Counted from the stretch's first letter, positions 44,559-54,142 are shown. The stretch: 64,000 nt of DNA from Bacillota bacterium (GCA_023418915.1 JAEZYU010000050.1:62001-126000), one strand, 5' to 3'. A program made the numbers and translations. Notes: a model not told the origin generated them from the sequence alone.

Positions 44559-45629
44559 ATGGAACGGTTTAATTTATCGACACTAAAAAAAGCTTATACT
44601 TACCCGTCTGAAATGAAAAGAGAGGACGGCTCATCCAAATATGCCTATGTCACATTCCTTATGAGAAATGACAATTACCTCCCCGGAGCGCTCCTGCTCG
44701 GTTTCTGCCTGCGCGAAAAGCGGACGCAGGCGGACCTGGTGTGCCTGGTGACCCGGAATATCTCGCCGACAGCAAGGTATGCCCTTGGTATGATTTTCGA
44801 CCATATCATAGAGATCGATGAGATCTACATTCCCAGTAAAAGAGGACATGAGCGTCAGGATATACCTTACGTATTTACCAGGTTTAACGCACTGAGACTC
44901 GGAAAAGACGGGGACCTGAAAATGAATTACGACAAAATTGTCATTGCAGACGCCGACATCCTTCCCATCAGATTCTATGAGCATTTGTTTACCCTTGATG
45001 TACCGGCAGGCATAATCAATGAATGCAAGTCCTATTTCCTCGAATATGATCCTGCCGGCAAATATGTTATATCGAATAACGTAAAAAGAACAGGCAAATG
45101 GAAATGGCATGAGGTATATGAGAAAGTTTGTCCCCATGGCTGCGCTATACCCGGCGAAATCACAGACAGAATACGTCGTGATCCTGAAAACATGGGCATC
45201 AACGGAGCATTGTTGGTCGTGGCTCCGTCATATCTTGAGTACAGTAGACTCATTGATGATATCAAGCACTCGGAAGTGAGGCATATGATAGGAAACCTGT
45301 TTAGGTGGCCGGAAATGCAATATATCACTATGGCATGGTCCGGCATGTGGACCAATATCGACCTGCGCTTCTGCGGCTTTAATGGGTACCCTGACGTTTC
45401 TGCGCTCTGCGGCATCCACTATGCCGGCGCCAAACCCTGGAACATCAGGGACAGAAGGACGATCGAAAGGTTCAGGCGGCTGCCCGACCATGTCTTCTGG
45501 TTCGATACATACAAAAGAATGGTGGAGGAAGGATTCCCCAAACTCCAGCGCAACCCAAAGCTTGTGAGACTACTTAGGCTGATCAATGAGCACAATCTGT
45601 ATAGATATATGGGGCGGGGTCAGGCTTGA
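44559..45629 (+). CDS. Glycogenin-like (GT8-type) glycosyltransferase
   Basis: This 356-residue protein has the GT-A pattern of GT8: YAYVTFLMRNDNYLPGALLLG at the start (first residues shared with glycogenin), a metal-binding D-x-D in KIVIADADILP (~130), and a later GINGALLVV and IHYAGAKPW segment with the second metal-site His. It would transfer a sugar from a nucleotide donor; the acceptor is unknown. No strong ribosome binding site is visible before ATG 44559. Its last residues RGQA and TGA come from repeat A (45616-45638). Confidence 0.8.
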   Translation: MERFNLSTLKKAYTYPSEMKREDGSSKYAYVTFLMRNDNYLPGALLLGFCLREKRTQADLVCLVTRNISPTARYALGMIFDHIIEIDEIYIPSKRGHERQDIPYVFTRFNALRLGKDGDLKMNYDKIVIADADILPIRFYEHLFTLDVPAGIINECKSYFLEYDPAGKYVISNNVKRTGKWKWHEVYEKVCPHGCAIPGEITDRIRRDPENMGINGALLVVAPSYLEYSRLIDDIKHSEVRHMIGNLFRWPEMQYITMAWSGMWTNIDLRFCGFNGYPDVSALCGIHYAGAKPWNIRDRRTIERFRRLPDHVFWFDTYKRMVEEGFPKLQRNPKLVRLLRLINEHNLYRYMGRGQA

Positions 45630-45638
45630 AATATTCAC
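45616..45638 (+). repeat. Dispersed repeat A at the end of the glycosyltransferase gene
   Basis: GGGGTCAGGCTTGA followed by AATATTCAC; it encodes Arg-Gly-Gln-Ala-stop, the same frame usage as in the acetyltransferase gene. Confidence 0.9.
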
Positions 45639-45699
45639 TTTTTTAAGAGATATATAGGATTCGCTTATTGCATTAATGCCTTTGTAAAATGATAAGGTT

Positions 45700-45765
45700 G
45701 AAGGTTTGCGAAGGCTAACAGGAAGGCTTGCCAAGGCTAACAGGAAGGTTTGCCAAGGCTATCAG
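45700..45765 (+). repeat. Three 22-bp tandem units
   Basis: GAAGGTTTGCCAAGGCTAAC-type units at 45700, 45722 and 45744 with one to three differences, between convergent glycosyltransferase and NUDIX genes. Confidence 0.85.
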
Positions 45766-45834
45766 CGATGCTGGCGGGATCTTTATTGGACTATGTATCT
45801 GTACTAATATGCAGATTATGTAAATGATTAAAAT

Positions 45835-46323
45835 TCAGAATTCGTCGAGGCTCATAAGTACGCCGCTATCTCCTGTTGCAATGCCAGCGTAAACTTTGTC
45901 ATCATTTTTTCCAGTCTTAAAATAGTGCTTGAAGCAATATTTTGCAGAGAACGGCATTTCCTTTTCCAAAGCTTCGTGAATGTTGATCCATTCTAATTTT
46001 CCTTCATCACAAGTGCATATGTTAACTGCACTATTGAGCAGATCAGCGAAGTAATAGTAATTCTGTCTTATTTCATCACCTTGAATACGTAATGTGACAT
46101 ATTTCAGCCTAAGATTACATATGTCGTTTTCTGTTATCCCTGTTTCTTCTTTAAGCTCCCTTAGAATGCAGCTTAATGGATCGTTAAGCTCCTCTTTTTC
46201 AAAATGTCCGCCAATTCCACACCATTTAGGAGTGGTAATGACTTTGGAGCCTATCCGATAAAGCAGTAAGACTTTGCTTTCATGTAGAATAAAGATTGAC
46301 GCCATATTTCTAAGTTTGATCAT
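45835..46323 (-). CDS. NUDIX hydrolase
   Basis: This 162-residue protein carries the Nudix box: GGHFEKEE, then REL-KEETGI with the catalytic glutamates in RELKEETGI (~60). Such enzymes hydrolyse nucleoside diphosphate-linked compounds, including oxidised nucleotides; its length and N-terminus (MASIFILHESKVLLLYRIG) suit a MutT-like housekeeper. There is no clear binding site before the start. It faces the glycosyltransferase gene and is divergent from the helicase gene. Confidence 0.88.
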   Translation of the reverse strand: MIKLRNMASIFILHESKVLLLYRIGSKVITTPKWCGIGGHFEKEELNDPLSCILRELKEETGITENDICNLRLKYVTLRIQGDEIRQNYYYFADLLNSAVNICTCDEGKLEWINIHEALEKEMPFSAKYCFKHYFKTGKNDDKVYAGIATGDSGVLMSLDEF

Positions 46324-46479
46324 TATACTTTACCTCACTGAGTGCCTGTACATTTGGTAGATAATAAGCATGCTCTAAATGCTTTTCCTTATTATATCAT
46401 ATTTTAATTAGGTATCTTGTTTAATAATTGGGAATTACTCCATTGTCAACCTTTATTCGATAAAGGAACCAAACAATAA

Positions 46480-46502
46480 GGGAATAATTCAAGCCTGACC
46501 CC
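46480..46502 (+). repeat. Dispersed repeat A, intergenic copy
   Basis: GGGAATAATTCAAGCCTGAC followed by CCC, between the divergent NUDIX and helicase genes and not at a gene end. Confidence 0.9.
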
Positions 46503-46627
46503 ATAAGGCAGGTATAGTTTATAGTTTAACGTGATTATTTTTCGAAACTGCAAGCAAGAAAGAAGCGAATTGATTAGGGAAGTTGTGTTACAATAATGGA
46601 ATAAACGCAGTTGAAAGAGAGAACACA

Positions 46628-48127
46628 ATGAGTAATCAGAAATTTGAAGATTACCGGCTGGATGATGCGCTATTGAGATCCCTTAGCTTATTGAATTACA
46701 GCGAGCCGGCAGAGGTTCAAAAGCAGGTGATACCCGCCATTCTGGAGAGAAAGGACATCATCGTCAAATCCCAGACCGGAAGCGGAAAGACTGCAGCATT
46801 TTCCATACCCATTTGTCAGTTGGTGGATTGGGAGGACAACAAGCCTCAGGCATTAGTGCTTACACCTACAAGAGAGCTTGCCCTCCAGGTCAGGGAAGAG
46901 ATCTTTAACATAGGCAGGTTCAAGAGGCTGAAAGCAGCAGCTGTTTTTGGGAAATACCCTATTGATAACCAGATAAAGGAACTTAAGCAGAAAACGCATG
47001 TAGTCGTTGGCACACCGGGGCGCATTATTGACCACATTGAAAGAGAAACCCTTGATACATCCAATATTAAGTTCCTTGTAATAGATGAAGCTGATAAGAT
47101 GCTCCAAATGGGATTTATAGAGCAAATAGAGACAGTTGTTGAAGTGCTGCCCGGTGAACGGGTAACAATACTGTTATCTGCGACTATGCCAACAGATATT
47201 AAGGTTTTATGCGACAAGTATATGAAACATCCTCTCCAGGTCGAGGTGGAAGAATGTAATTCGGCAGTTGACAGGATCCGGCAGGAAAGGTATCAAACAG
47301 ATCAAAAAGAAAAAATTAATCTGTTAAAAGATATTATTATTGTGGAAAATCCGGATAGCTGCATTGTTTTCTGCAATACCAAAAAAATGGTTGACGAGGT
47401 TTTCGGGGAACTGGAAAGCTTACAGTATTCCTGTGAGAAAATTCATGGCGGAATGGAACAGCGCAATCGGATCAGAGTCATGGAAGATTTCAGAAAAGGA
47501 CGCTTTCGTTATCTTGTAGCAACAGATGTGGCGGCCAGAGGGATTGACATTGAAAATATTACACTAGTCATCAATTACGATGTGCCGCAGGACACAGAAA
47601 ACTATGTTCATCGGATCGGAAGAACCGGACGGATCGGAAATACAGGCAGGGCTATCACTTTTGTATCAAAGAATGAAATAGATTACCTTCAGCAAATTCA
47701 ACAGTTTATTGGCAAGGAGATCCCAATCAGGGAGAGGCCTGATATGGAAGCGGTGAATGAAGCCAGGCGGGGATTTCTTGAAAAAACGGCTATCAGACCT
47801 GAAGTCAAAGAATCAAAGGGTGCGCGGCTAACTAAAGATATTATGAAACTGCACATCAATGCAGGCAAAAAAACAAAAATGCGGCCGGTGGATATAGTGG
47901 GCACCCTGTGCAATATTGAAGGTATGACAGCAGAAGATATTGGTATTATCAATGTGCTGGATGTCTCTACTTTTGTGGAAATACTCAATAACAAGGGAGA
48001 TATGGTGTTGAGAAAACTGCAGAAGACACCGATAAAAGGAAGGCTTCGCTCCGTCAGCAAAGTGGATAATGAAAACCTGGCGAAAAGATTTCAACTAAAA
48101 AGATTTCAGCCGAAATGCGGTAAATGA
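46628..48127 (+). CDS. dbpA: DEAD-box RNA helicase, DbpA/YxiN type
   Basis: This ~499-residue protein has all helicase motifs: SQTGSGKT, PTRELA, GTPGR, VIDEADKM, SAT, DVAARGID and HRIGRTGR. Its C-terminal ~80 residues match the DbpA RNA-binding domain (GKKTKMRPVDIVGTLCNIEG), which in known members directs the enzyme to 23S rRNA hairpin 92 during large-subunit assembly. ATG 46628 follows GAAAGAGAG; an upstream in-frame start lacks a site. It may form an operon with the methyltransferase gene, 41 bp downstream. Confidence 0.92.
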   Translation: MSNQKFEDYRLDDALLRSLSLLNYSEPAEVQKQVIPAILERKDIIVKSQTGSGKTAAFSIPICQLVDWEDNKPQALVLTPTRELALQVREEIFNIGRFKRLKAAAVFGKYPIDNQIKELKQKTHVVVGTPGRIIDHIERETLDTSNIKFLVIDEADKMLQMGFIEQIETVVEVLPGERVTILLSATMPTDIKVLCDKYMKHPLQVEVEECNSAVDRIRQERYQTDQKEKINLLKDIIIVENPDSCIVFCNTKKMVDEVFGELESLQYSCEKIHGGMEQRNRIRVMEDFRKGRFRYLVATDVAARGIDIENITLVINYDVPQDTENYVHRIGRTGRIGNTGRAITFVSKNEIDYLQQIQQFIGKEIPIRERPDMEAVNEARRGFLEKTAIRPEVKESKGARLTKDIMKLHINAGKKTKMRPVDIVGTLCNIEGMTAEDIGIINVLDVSTFVEILNNKGDMVLRKLQKTPIKGRLRSVSKVDNENLAKRFQLKRFQPKCGK

Positions 48128-48168
48128 TGAGCGGAGACAGGGCCAAGTGAAGCGAGAGGGAAATTGCT

Positions 48169-48876
48169 ATGTTTATACCATCTTATCTGGTGAATGAGCT
48201 GTTTGATGATCGTTATTTTGATGTGGTTAATGCATTGGACGAAGCTCAGCAGATCTATTTCAGAAATAATAATCTGGTTGAGCGGATTGTTATTAAAAAA
48301 GAATCGGGAAGCACTTTCGTAATTGGTGAGATGGGCTTTGGCGCCGGACGTATAGTAGTTTCGTTGATGGAATTTCTCAAGAAAAACGGTTTGAATAACA
48401 TCTCTATTGAGTATAATTCAGTTGAATTGTATCCAATGAGCCCGGAGAGGATGCTTCAGATTTTAGGTGGGTTCCGAGAGCGGGTAGGTGCTGAGATTGA
48501 TGTGCTTACAGAGGAATATCGCAATATCGATACAACCAAAGGTGGTTGGCATACAGTTATACTTCGGCTATCATTTGGAGTGCTCAAGTTGAATCTTTGG
48601 ATAGGAGAAGCGCTGGAAATGGTGAGCGCTTTGGAAAAGTCCTGTGACGTATGGTTCCTTGACGGGCACAGTCCCAAAAAGAATCCTTCCATATGGCGAG
48701 ATGAGCTGCTTATGGCGATTGGGAGAAAAACGAAGGCCGGAGGCACATGCTCTACATTCACTGTATCGGTTGCAGTAAGAAAAGCGTTGACTGCAGCAGG
48801 CTTTACATTGACGCTGCTCCCTGGCTGTGGCGGGAAAAAAGAGGTGTTGCATGGAGTAAAGCGCAAAATGTGGTAG
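48169..48876 (+). CDS. mnmD: MnmD-like SAM-dependent methyltransferase
   Basis: This 235-residue protein has a SAM-binding motif (VIGEMGFGAGRIVV) and the DUF752 signature WFLDGHSPKKNPSIWRDELL, followed by the GGTCSTFTVSVAVRKAL segment and a G-x-G-x-KK-EVL-like end. In other bacteria this domain (MnmC1 or stand-alone MnmD) methylates the wobble uridine intermediate nm5s2U of tRNA. Its position after an rRNA helicase fits an RNA-related unit. Confidence 0.85.
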   Translation: MFIPSYLVNELFDDRYFDVVNALDEAQQIYFRNNNLVERIVIKKESGSTFVIGEMGFGAGRIVVSLMEFLKKNGLNNISIEYNSVELYPMSPERMLQILGGFRERVGAEIDVLTEEYRNIDTTKGGWHTVILRLSFGVLKLNLWIGEALEMVSALEKSCDVWFLDGHSPKKNPSIWRDELLMAIGRKTKAGGTCSTFTVSVAVRKALTAAGFTLTLLPGCGGKKEVLHGVKRKMW

Positions 48877-48893
48877 AACAAGCGTACACATAA

Positions 48894-48917
48894 GGGAATA
48901 ATTCAAACCTGACCCCT
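48894..48917 (-). repeat. Dispersed repeat A at the end of the pyrophosphatase gene
   Basis: On the minus strand CAGGGGTCAGGTTTGA followed by ATTATTCCC; it encodes Arg-Gly-Gln-Val-stop of ppa. One base differs from the other copies, changing Ala to Val. Confidence 0.9.
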
Positions 48918-49442
48918 GCAAAACTTCTCGATATAATTATCTATTTCCATACTGATGGTCAGAATTGCGTTTTCACGACCTTCTACCTCGGTAACCTCTG
49001 TTTCAATTTTCTCCAGTTCCTTGTAAACGCTGAAGAAATGAGTCATTTCTAGGGAGATATGTCTAGGCAGATCAGTAACATCCTTATAACTGTTATAGCT
49101 TGGGTCTGTAAAAGGGATTGCAATAACCTTGCTATCCTTTCTGCCATTGTCGATCATTGTAAATACCCCAATCGGATAGCAACGAACAAGTGTCATTGGT
49201 ACGATCGGCTCCGAACACAGGATCAATACATCCAGTGGATCGTTATCGTCACCGTATGTACGGGGAATAAATCCATAGTTCGCAGGGTAGTGGGTCGAGG
49301 TTGAGAGGATACGGTCAAGCACCAGCATGCCTGTATCCTTATCGAGCTCGTATTTGGCTTTGGAGCCCTTTTGAATTTCTACTACAGCATAAAAATCATC
49401 AGCCTTGATTCGTGTTGGAGTGATATCGTGCCATATATTCAT
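48903..49442 (-). CDS. ppa: Inorganic pyrophosphatase, family I
   Basis: This 179-residue enzyme has the type I active-site residues: KYELDKDTG, HYPANYGFIPRTYGDDNDPLDVLI with the metal-binding aspartates, and the later KDVTDLP. It hydrolyses pyrophosphate to drive biosynthesis. It is transcribed leftward from a long repeat-bearing leader (49470-49720). The C-terminal FCRGQV and the stop derive from repeat A, so the original end was probably at or near EKF. Confidence 0.95.
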   Translation of the reverse strand: MNIWHDITPTRIKADDFYAVVEIQKGSKAKYELDKDTGMLVLDRILSTSTHYPANYGFIPRTYGDDNDPLDVLILCSEPIVPMTLVRCYPIGVFTMIDNGRKDSKVIAIPFTDPSYNSYKDVTDLPRHISLEMTHFFSVYKELEKIETEVTEVEGRENAILTISMEIDNYIEKFCRGQV

Positions 49443-49469
49443 TTAAATATCTCCATTCGGTTTATTCTT

Positions 49470-49720
49470 TAAGTATTATAACGCACGGAGGCAAAAAAAA
49501 TTTTCGAACAGGCGATATTTTGCTTCGAAAATTACGCTTAGTAGAAAATTTTTCTTGCCTCTGTGCGTTTCAACGAGGCTGGTCGCAAGCAAGGCTTGCT
49601 GCTCGCCTATGCGTCCGGGCGGGAGATATGTTCGTACCGTCTTCTTTTGCTCATTCGAAAGAAAATATCTGAAAGGCAAAGTGGCACCCGCCACATAGCG
49701 TTTTCCTGTCTGAAGGGCTG
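49470..49720 (-). repeat. Dispersed head-plus-palindrome element D, copy upstream of ppa
   Basis: Read on the minus strand: a ~150-base head (GTGGCGGGTGCC..., CTTTCAGAT..., GCAAGCCTTGCTTGCGAC..., CCTCGTTGAAA) and then a long hairpin tail whose arms (GCACAGAGGCAAGAAAAATTT and its complement at 49483-49508) pair over ~25 bases. The tail ends in GTTATAAT about 30 bases before the ppa start. Similar copies lie at 56386-56632 and 56766-56994. Frames over it are not conserved as protein between copies. From 49721 to 50002 only a partial copy of the head start (near 49930) is visible. Confidence 0.75.
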
Positions 49721-50002
49721 AGTATACATCATGAGGTGGGGGAAAACCATCGCATCGTTATATCATGATTTGTAGCTTTGCCGAAAGGGATTTGTTTATG
49801 TGATTGGTGTTTCGGAATGACATAATTTTCATATTATATAACGAAGTGTTTTATCGAAGCGTTGTAATGAGGCATTGCGACGAGGTGATATGACGGACGG
49901 TTATGCTCCCGACTCATAATGTATTCTTAGCCCTTCAGGCTGGAAAATGCCTGCTGACAGGTTGCGCTTCGCCTTTTATTAAACATACAGGAGGTGAGAA
50001 TA

Positions 50003-50779
50003 TTGTATAACTACACAAATCCATACACTGATAATTATGTTACACAATGCTATTTGAATAAGTACCAAAGAGAAAATATGGTTTACATACTCGATATACA
50101 GACAGGTGATGTGAATGGTGACAGAATACCAGATACAGTTTACCTCACAGGTGAAAAGGGAGAAGGTCCGTTTTATGAGAATATTAAAGTAATAGTACAG
50201 GATGGCAGGACAATGCAAAGGTATATCGTCCCATTGCATTCCCAATATAGCTCTGGTACTGATCCATGGCTGTTTATTGGAAGTTTCTCCGACTCTGGCA
50301 TCAATGATATTATGGTAAACTTACCTACGCCAGGCAGCGGAGCATTGACATACTATTATCTAATATCATTCCGTGGCAATAATGCAGAATATATACTTGG
50401 TCCCCAGCAGCTTGCAGCCATATCTGAACCTTTACAATATGAGGTGATCTATCAGGATTACTATAAAGTGCTTGTCAGAAGTGGAAAGCTGAATCAGTCA
50501 TATGTACTTGATGTGAGCAATAGAAAAGAATCCTATGAAGGAAAGGTTTACGACGAGAAGGGAATGCTCATAAAGCCGCTTAAAGGTTTTGTTATCTACC
50601 TCGCTCATCTTTATCCCGTTAAATTTGGTGGCAGTATGCCGTATAAGCTAATGTCATTGCAGGATATCGCGGGAACAGCACGTGTTGACGGTCTTGGGAG
50701 CATTGTGACCTATTGGAGATACACCGGGGACAGAAAATGGGTTTTAGATCCGGAAATGTTCTTTGTTATGCTAAATTAG
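50003..50779 (+). CDS. VCBS/FG-GAP-like repeat protein
   Basis: This ~258-residue protein contains a calcium-type motif DIQTGDVNGDRIPDTVYLTG near the start and a following beta-rich region. It is similar in layout to small VCBS-repeat proteins of spore-forming Firmicutes. It has no signal peptide. TTG 50003 is chosen because AGGAGGTG lies 8 bases before it; GTG 49994 would overlap that site. The function is unknown; a scaffold or spore-surface role is only a guess. It faces a small LSm-like gene across a shared terminator. Confidence 0.72.
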   Translation: MYNYTNPYTDNYVTQCYLNKYQRENMVYILDIQTGDVNGDRIPDTVYLTGEKGEGPFYENIKVIVQDGRTMQRYIVPLHSQYSSGTDPWLFIGSFSDSGINDIMVNLPTPGSGALTYYYLISFRGNNAEYILGPQQLAAISEPLQYEVIYQDYYKVLVRSGKLNQSYVLDVSNRKESYEGKVYDEKGMLIKPLKGFVIYLAHLYPVKFGGSMPYKLMSLQDIAGTARVDGLGSIVTYWRYTGDRKWVLDPEMFFVMLN

Positions 50780-50828
50780 ACAAAACCATTCAAAGGAGTG
50801 TTCAAACACTCCTTTTGAGTGGTTTTGT
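50780..50828 (+). terminator. Long terminator hairpin
   Basis: ACAAAACCA pairs with TGGTTTTGT, enclosing CAAAGGAGTG/CACTCCTTTTG. It serves the rightward gene and probably also the convergent small gene. Confidence 0.85.
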
Positions 50829-50841
50829 ATAGCATGATAAC

Positions 50842-51060
50842 TCAGTAAGCTGTGGGTGAACATGGAGGAAATGGGTATATATTCTGTATCAGACTGAAAG
50901 GATAGTGTTTCAACGCAAATTGTGATTGATATAAATACTCAAGCAAATATATTTCATTGCCTGTAATATCGCAAAGTACACCAGAAACACCCTGACCATT
51001 CATAAGTGATACGCCTACCGGTTGATTTATCAAATAGTATATATTTGTTTGATAAGGCAT
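50842..51060 (-). CDS. Small hypothetical protein, LSm-like pattern
   Basis: From ATG 51060 (TAGGAGGTG upstream) the 72-residue protein begins PYQTNIYYLINQPVGVSLMN and continues GVSGVLCDITGNEIYLLEYL. This beta-strand pattern recalls Sm-like folds. It ends in a Pro-rich tail. Its neighbour in reverse, the VCBS-type gene, may be functionally linked. The role is unknown. Confidence 0.65.
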   Translation of the reverse strand: MPYQTNIYYLINQPVGVSLMNGQGVSGVLCDITGNEIYLLEYLYQSQFALKHYPFSLIQNIYPFPPCSPTAY

Positions 51061-51267
51061 TACAATCACCTCCTATTATCAGTTTATTTTCATTTGTGTA
51101 TGTTGCTATTGAAATAAAGGCAAATTGGTTTACAAAAACTTTAGGATTTCTTTAGGTTATATGACGGTGATTCATGGTAATGTCTTTTATGTGACAAGTT
51201 TTTTACGATCAGTGAAAGGTGAGTTTGCGAGATGTGAAAGATTCTATTATGAGGAGAGGTATAGTTA

Positions 51268-52884
51268 ATGAGAAAAGCAGCAGGAATATTGTTCGTTATT
51301 TTTCTGTGTTTTGCACTGGTAGCCTGCGGTGATGCGACATCCACAGAACAGCCACAGGCAAATGAACAGCCACAGACAAATGAACAGCCACAGGCAAATG
51401 AACAGCCACAGACAAATGAACAGTCGTCAGATGTTGAGAATTCTGTTGCTAATGATAGCGGCGAAGCAGATAAATCAGGCAATGACCAGGTTGATGCAGC
51501 CAACCAGGAAAGCAACAAACCATCTTTATCAGCCGAGAAGATCAGAGAAGCTTATATTGATTACAACAACTATGATCTTGTGGCTATCGACTCTTACGGT
51601 GGCGACGCTGCAAGCTCACTGGGGTACTTTGAATACACAAGACCGGGTAGTGAAGCAGAAAGCGATACGGCGGCATACTATGACAGCAGAGATATAGCTA
51701 TAATTGGTGAGATATCCGCCCTTTCCTACCATTCAGCTTTAACCGGCAAGGACTATAAAATTGCTGATAAATTCGGCAACAAGATCCTGGTGATAAAAGA
51801 TGACATATCAGGAGATAAGTCTTATATCACTTTTAAAGATGCGAAAGGATATGAATACTTACTTGATATGTTTGGAGAAGAAGAGCAATTCGAAACCATA
51901 CTTGTCAAGGGTGATCACCGGCAGCTGCTGGGGACTAATGACAGGGAAGCCAGGCCTGGTGACAGAATTGAACCCACTGATTACTCCAATCAAACTGTCA
52001 TAGAATTATCTAAACTCATAAACGGCGATTCTATAGGCGGAGGCTTGATTATAAGGAACATTGAATATGATAAGCCCTGGGAAAAAGCAAAATTCACGCT
52101 AGAGGGTAATATTGAGCTCGCCGGTAAGCTGTACTGGGAAGGCGATATAGCAGGTGCCCCTATCTTTGCAGTCGATGAGAGCACATTCCCAACAGCCCTG
52201 ATTATAGGTGATCCGAAGGATTCGCCGTTCGGCGCCATTGAATACAAACCTGTCTATATATATTTCACAAATTCTGATGTATTAGAAAAAAACCTGTCAC
52301 AGAGTGCTTTGGAACAGATAAAGATTGGCGGGGCTTTGAGTGTAAAAATAAACGTCAGAGATATTGGGGCTATTATTAACCTGGGCTCAGAGAGTGCAGC
52401 GTACTGTGAGTATATAGAAATTGTTGAACAGACACCTGCAGCAGGAACAGAAGAATCGGATACCCTTAAGCTGTCCGGACTTAAAAATGAAAACATCAAT
52501 GGTACCCAGGTGAATTATAGTGACTATCGAGTTGTTGTGGTACCTATGTATGATGGAGTCAATTCCTTGTATGAGGTCACTCAGGACATAGGCAGCGTTA
52601 CTCAGGGCCCGCAGGGTATGCAGGTGAGCTTTGCCATATTCGGGCATTTGAATGACATTAAGATCACATATTACGAAGGCATGGAATCAGCAGGTGAGAC
52701 TATAGATGTTGGTACATTATTCGATTCCAATGTAAACGTCAGGGTGTGGCTGCCCAATAATGATATGTCTCATATTATGGTAACCGGAGTGGCTGAGCTG
52801 GGCAATGGGGTTTTGCAGAATGTAGAATTCTCACTGGATGACATGAGAGACTCTTCGGAATATGATGTTTTGATGTTTGAATAA
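51268..52884 (+). CDS. Lipoprotein with N-terminal NEQPQ repeats
   Basis: A signal peptide ends in the lipobox LVAC (Cys20), so the 538-residue protein is anchored to the outer face of the membrane. A low-complexity linker with four NEQPQA/T repeats and Asp/Ser/Asn-rich sequence (to ~85) precedes a mostly beta-rich body with no family I recognise. A similar lipoprotein follows 70 bp downstream. GAGGAGAGG precedes ATG 51268. A cell-surface sensing or binding role is possible but unsupported. Confidence 0.75.
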   Translation: MRKAAGILFVIFLCFALVACGDATSTEQPQANEQPQTNEQPQANEQPQTNEQSSDVENSVANDSGEADKSGNDQVDAANQESNKPSLSAEKIREAYIDYNNYDLVAIDSYGGDAASSLGYFEYTRPGSEAESDTAAYYDSRDIAIIGEISALSYHSALTGKDYKIADKFGNKILVIKDDISGDKSYITFKDAKGYEYLLDMFGEEEQFETILVKGDHRQLLGTNDREARPGDRIEPTDYSNQTVIELSKLINGDSIGGGLIIRNIEYDKPWEKAKFTLEGNIELAGKLYWEGDIAGAPIFAVDESTFPTALIIGDPKDSPFGAIEYKPVYIYFTNSDVLEKNLSQSALEQIKIGGALSVKINVRDIGAIINLGSESAAYCEYIEIVEQTPAAGTEESDTLKLSGLKNENINGTQVNYSDYRVVVVPMYDGVNSLYEVTQDIGSVTQGPQGMQVSFAIFGHLNDIKITYYEGMESAGETIDVGTLFDSNVNVRVWLPNNDMSHIMVTGVAELGNGVLQNVEFSLDDMRDSSEYDVLMFE

Positions 52885-52960
52885 TGATTAAACAAAATAC
52901 GACAGAAATATAGTTATTTTAAGAAAGTACAATACTTTTGACGGGAGGAAATATTTGATT

Positions 52961-54082
52961 ATGAAGCAGAGGATACTACTTGTATTGTTTGTGTTTGTGC
53001 TGGTGGGTGGCTTGTTTGCCGGCTGCGATTCAAAGGAAGCTGCGAAAACTGAAGAAGAACTAAAAGCAGAATTAATGGCAGAAATGGAAGCGGAAGCTAA
53101 AGAGAGAGAAGAAATGGAAGCCGAGATAAGGGCTAAGCTTGAAGCTGAGCTAGAGGCAGAGGCAGGAAGTACCGAGCAGGATACGGAGCAGAAGCCTGAA
53201 GAAGTACAACAGGATGATGAAAATGAGGCTGAAACGACTAAAGAGGCGGATATTCCTGAAGCACCTAAATCAGGGGGAAAAACTGAAAAGCCTAAGGATG
53301 AAGCAAAGGAAGTCAATACATTGCTTGAATCGGATGAAGCTCAGGGATACTACAAGTATAAAGCGAATGCAGCAGTCAAGTTCGATATCGACAAAGATGG
53401 AAATCAAGAGGAAATAGAATATGACTCTGCCAGTGGGAAATTAAACATTACCGGGTACAAAGCAGTGGATATTGACACTATGTTTGCAGAGAAAGACTAT
53501 TTTGTAATAGTCAAATTCATGGACAAGTATAATACTGAGATGAACATGATAGGTATTATAGATTATGGTCCCAGTAATGACCCGTCAACAGCCCTATACT
53601 CAATTATCGAACCAATGGGAGAGAAATGGTTCGGGTCGGTTGGTGTTGTGCCTGGTGAGCTTGTTTCTCCAGCAAAGTATGATGAAAATAGTATGAATGA
53701 TTTCAATTACAAAGCTGTCCTAAGAAAAGGTAAGGGCATCGAAGCTCCTGTCAGGCTGTCTGTATTGCCTCACGCTACCTGGTTTGGAAGAAATACCTTC
53801 ACATATTATTCAACATATAGTAGTCTGATAGATAATATTGAAGTATATGAGCAGGATTATGATACAAAAATGGAACTAAAGGTTGAAAATGATGTAAGGG
53901 TTTATAGTGAAAAGGATGTTAGTTCGCAGAATGTGACCGTTAATGCAGGTAAAACAGTATACATTATTGCTACTGATAATGATGAATGGATCGGTATTGC
54001 AACATTAGATGGATTAGAGGGATGGATTCCGGCAAAGGATGTTACACCGAACAGTTTCTCGGGTTTCCCCATATTTGATTAA
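52961..54082 (+). CDS. Lipoprotein with charged coiled coil and SH3-like domain
   Basis: This ~373-residue protein has a signal peptide with lipobox LFAGC. A very acidic/basic helical segment of EAE/KAE repeats (~25-65) follows, with a Glu/Lys/Pro-rich linker to ~110. A middle domain follows an EF-hand-like KFDIDKDGNQEE. The C-terminal SH3-like domain (NDVRVYSEKDVSSQNVTVNA, ending EGWIPAKDV) may bind cell wall. TTG 52955 is an alternative start. It probably forms an operon with the previous lipoprotein and ends at a strong terminator. Confidence 0.78.
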   Translation: MKQRILLVLFVFVLVGGLFAGCDSKEAAKTEEELKAELMAEMEAEAKEREEMEAEIRAKLEAELEAEAGSTEQDTEQKPEEVQQDDENEAETTKEADIPEAPKSGGKTEKPKDEAKEVNTLLESDEAQGYYKYKANAAVKFDIDKDGNQEEIEYDSASGKLNITGYKAVDIDTMFAEKDYFVIVKFMDKYNTEMNMIGIIDYGPSNDPSTALYSIIEPMGEKWFGSVGVVPGELVSPAKYDENSMNDFNYKAVLRKGKGIEAPVRLSVLPHATWFGRNTFTYYSTYSSLIDNIEVYEQDYDTKMELKVENDVRVYSEKDVSSQNVTVNAGKTVYIIATDNDEWIGIATLDGLEGWIPAKDVTPNSFSGFPIFD

Positions 54083-54111
54083 AGAGGGCAGGAAAAACAT
54101 ATTATGGAAGG

Positions 54112-54142
54112 CCGGCAGTGCTATTGCGCTGCCGCTTTTTTT
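54112..54142 (+). terminator. Terminator of the lipoprotein genes
   Basis: CGGCAGTGC-TATT-GCGCTGCCG stem followed by CTTTTTTT. Confidence 0.85.

Noticed and set aside
49476..49694. 72-residue protein on the minus strand upstream of ppa
   Set aside because: It also lies in element D and its hairpin tail; the frame is not conserved in the other copies.
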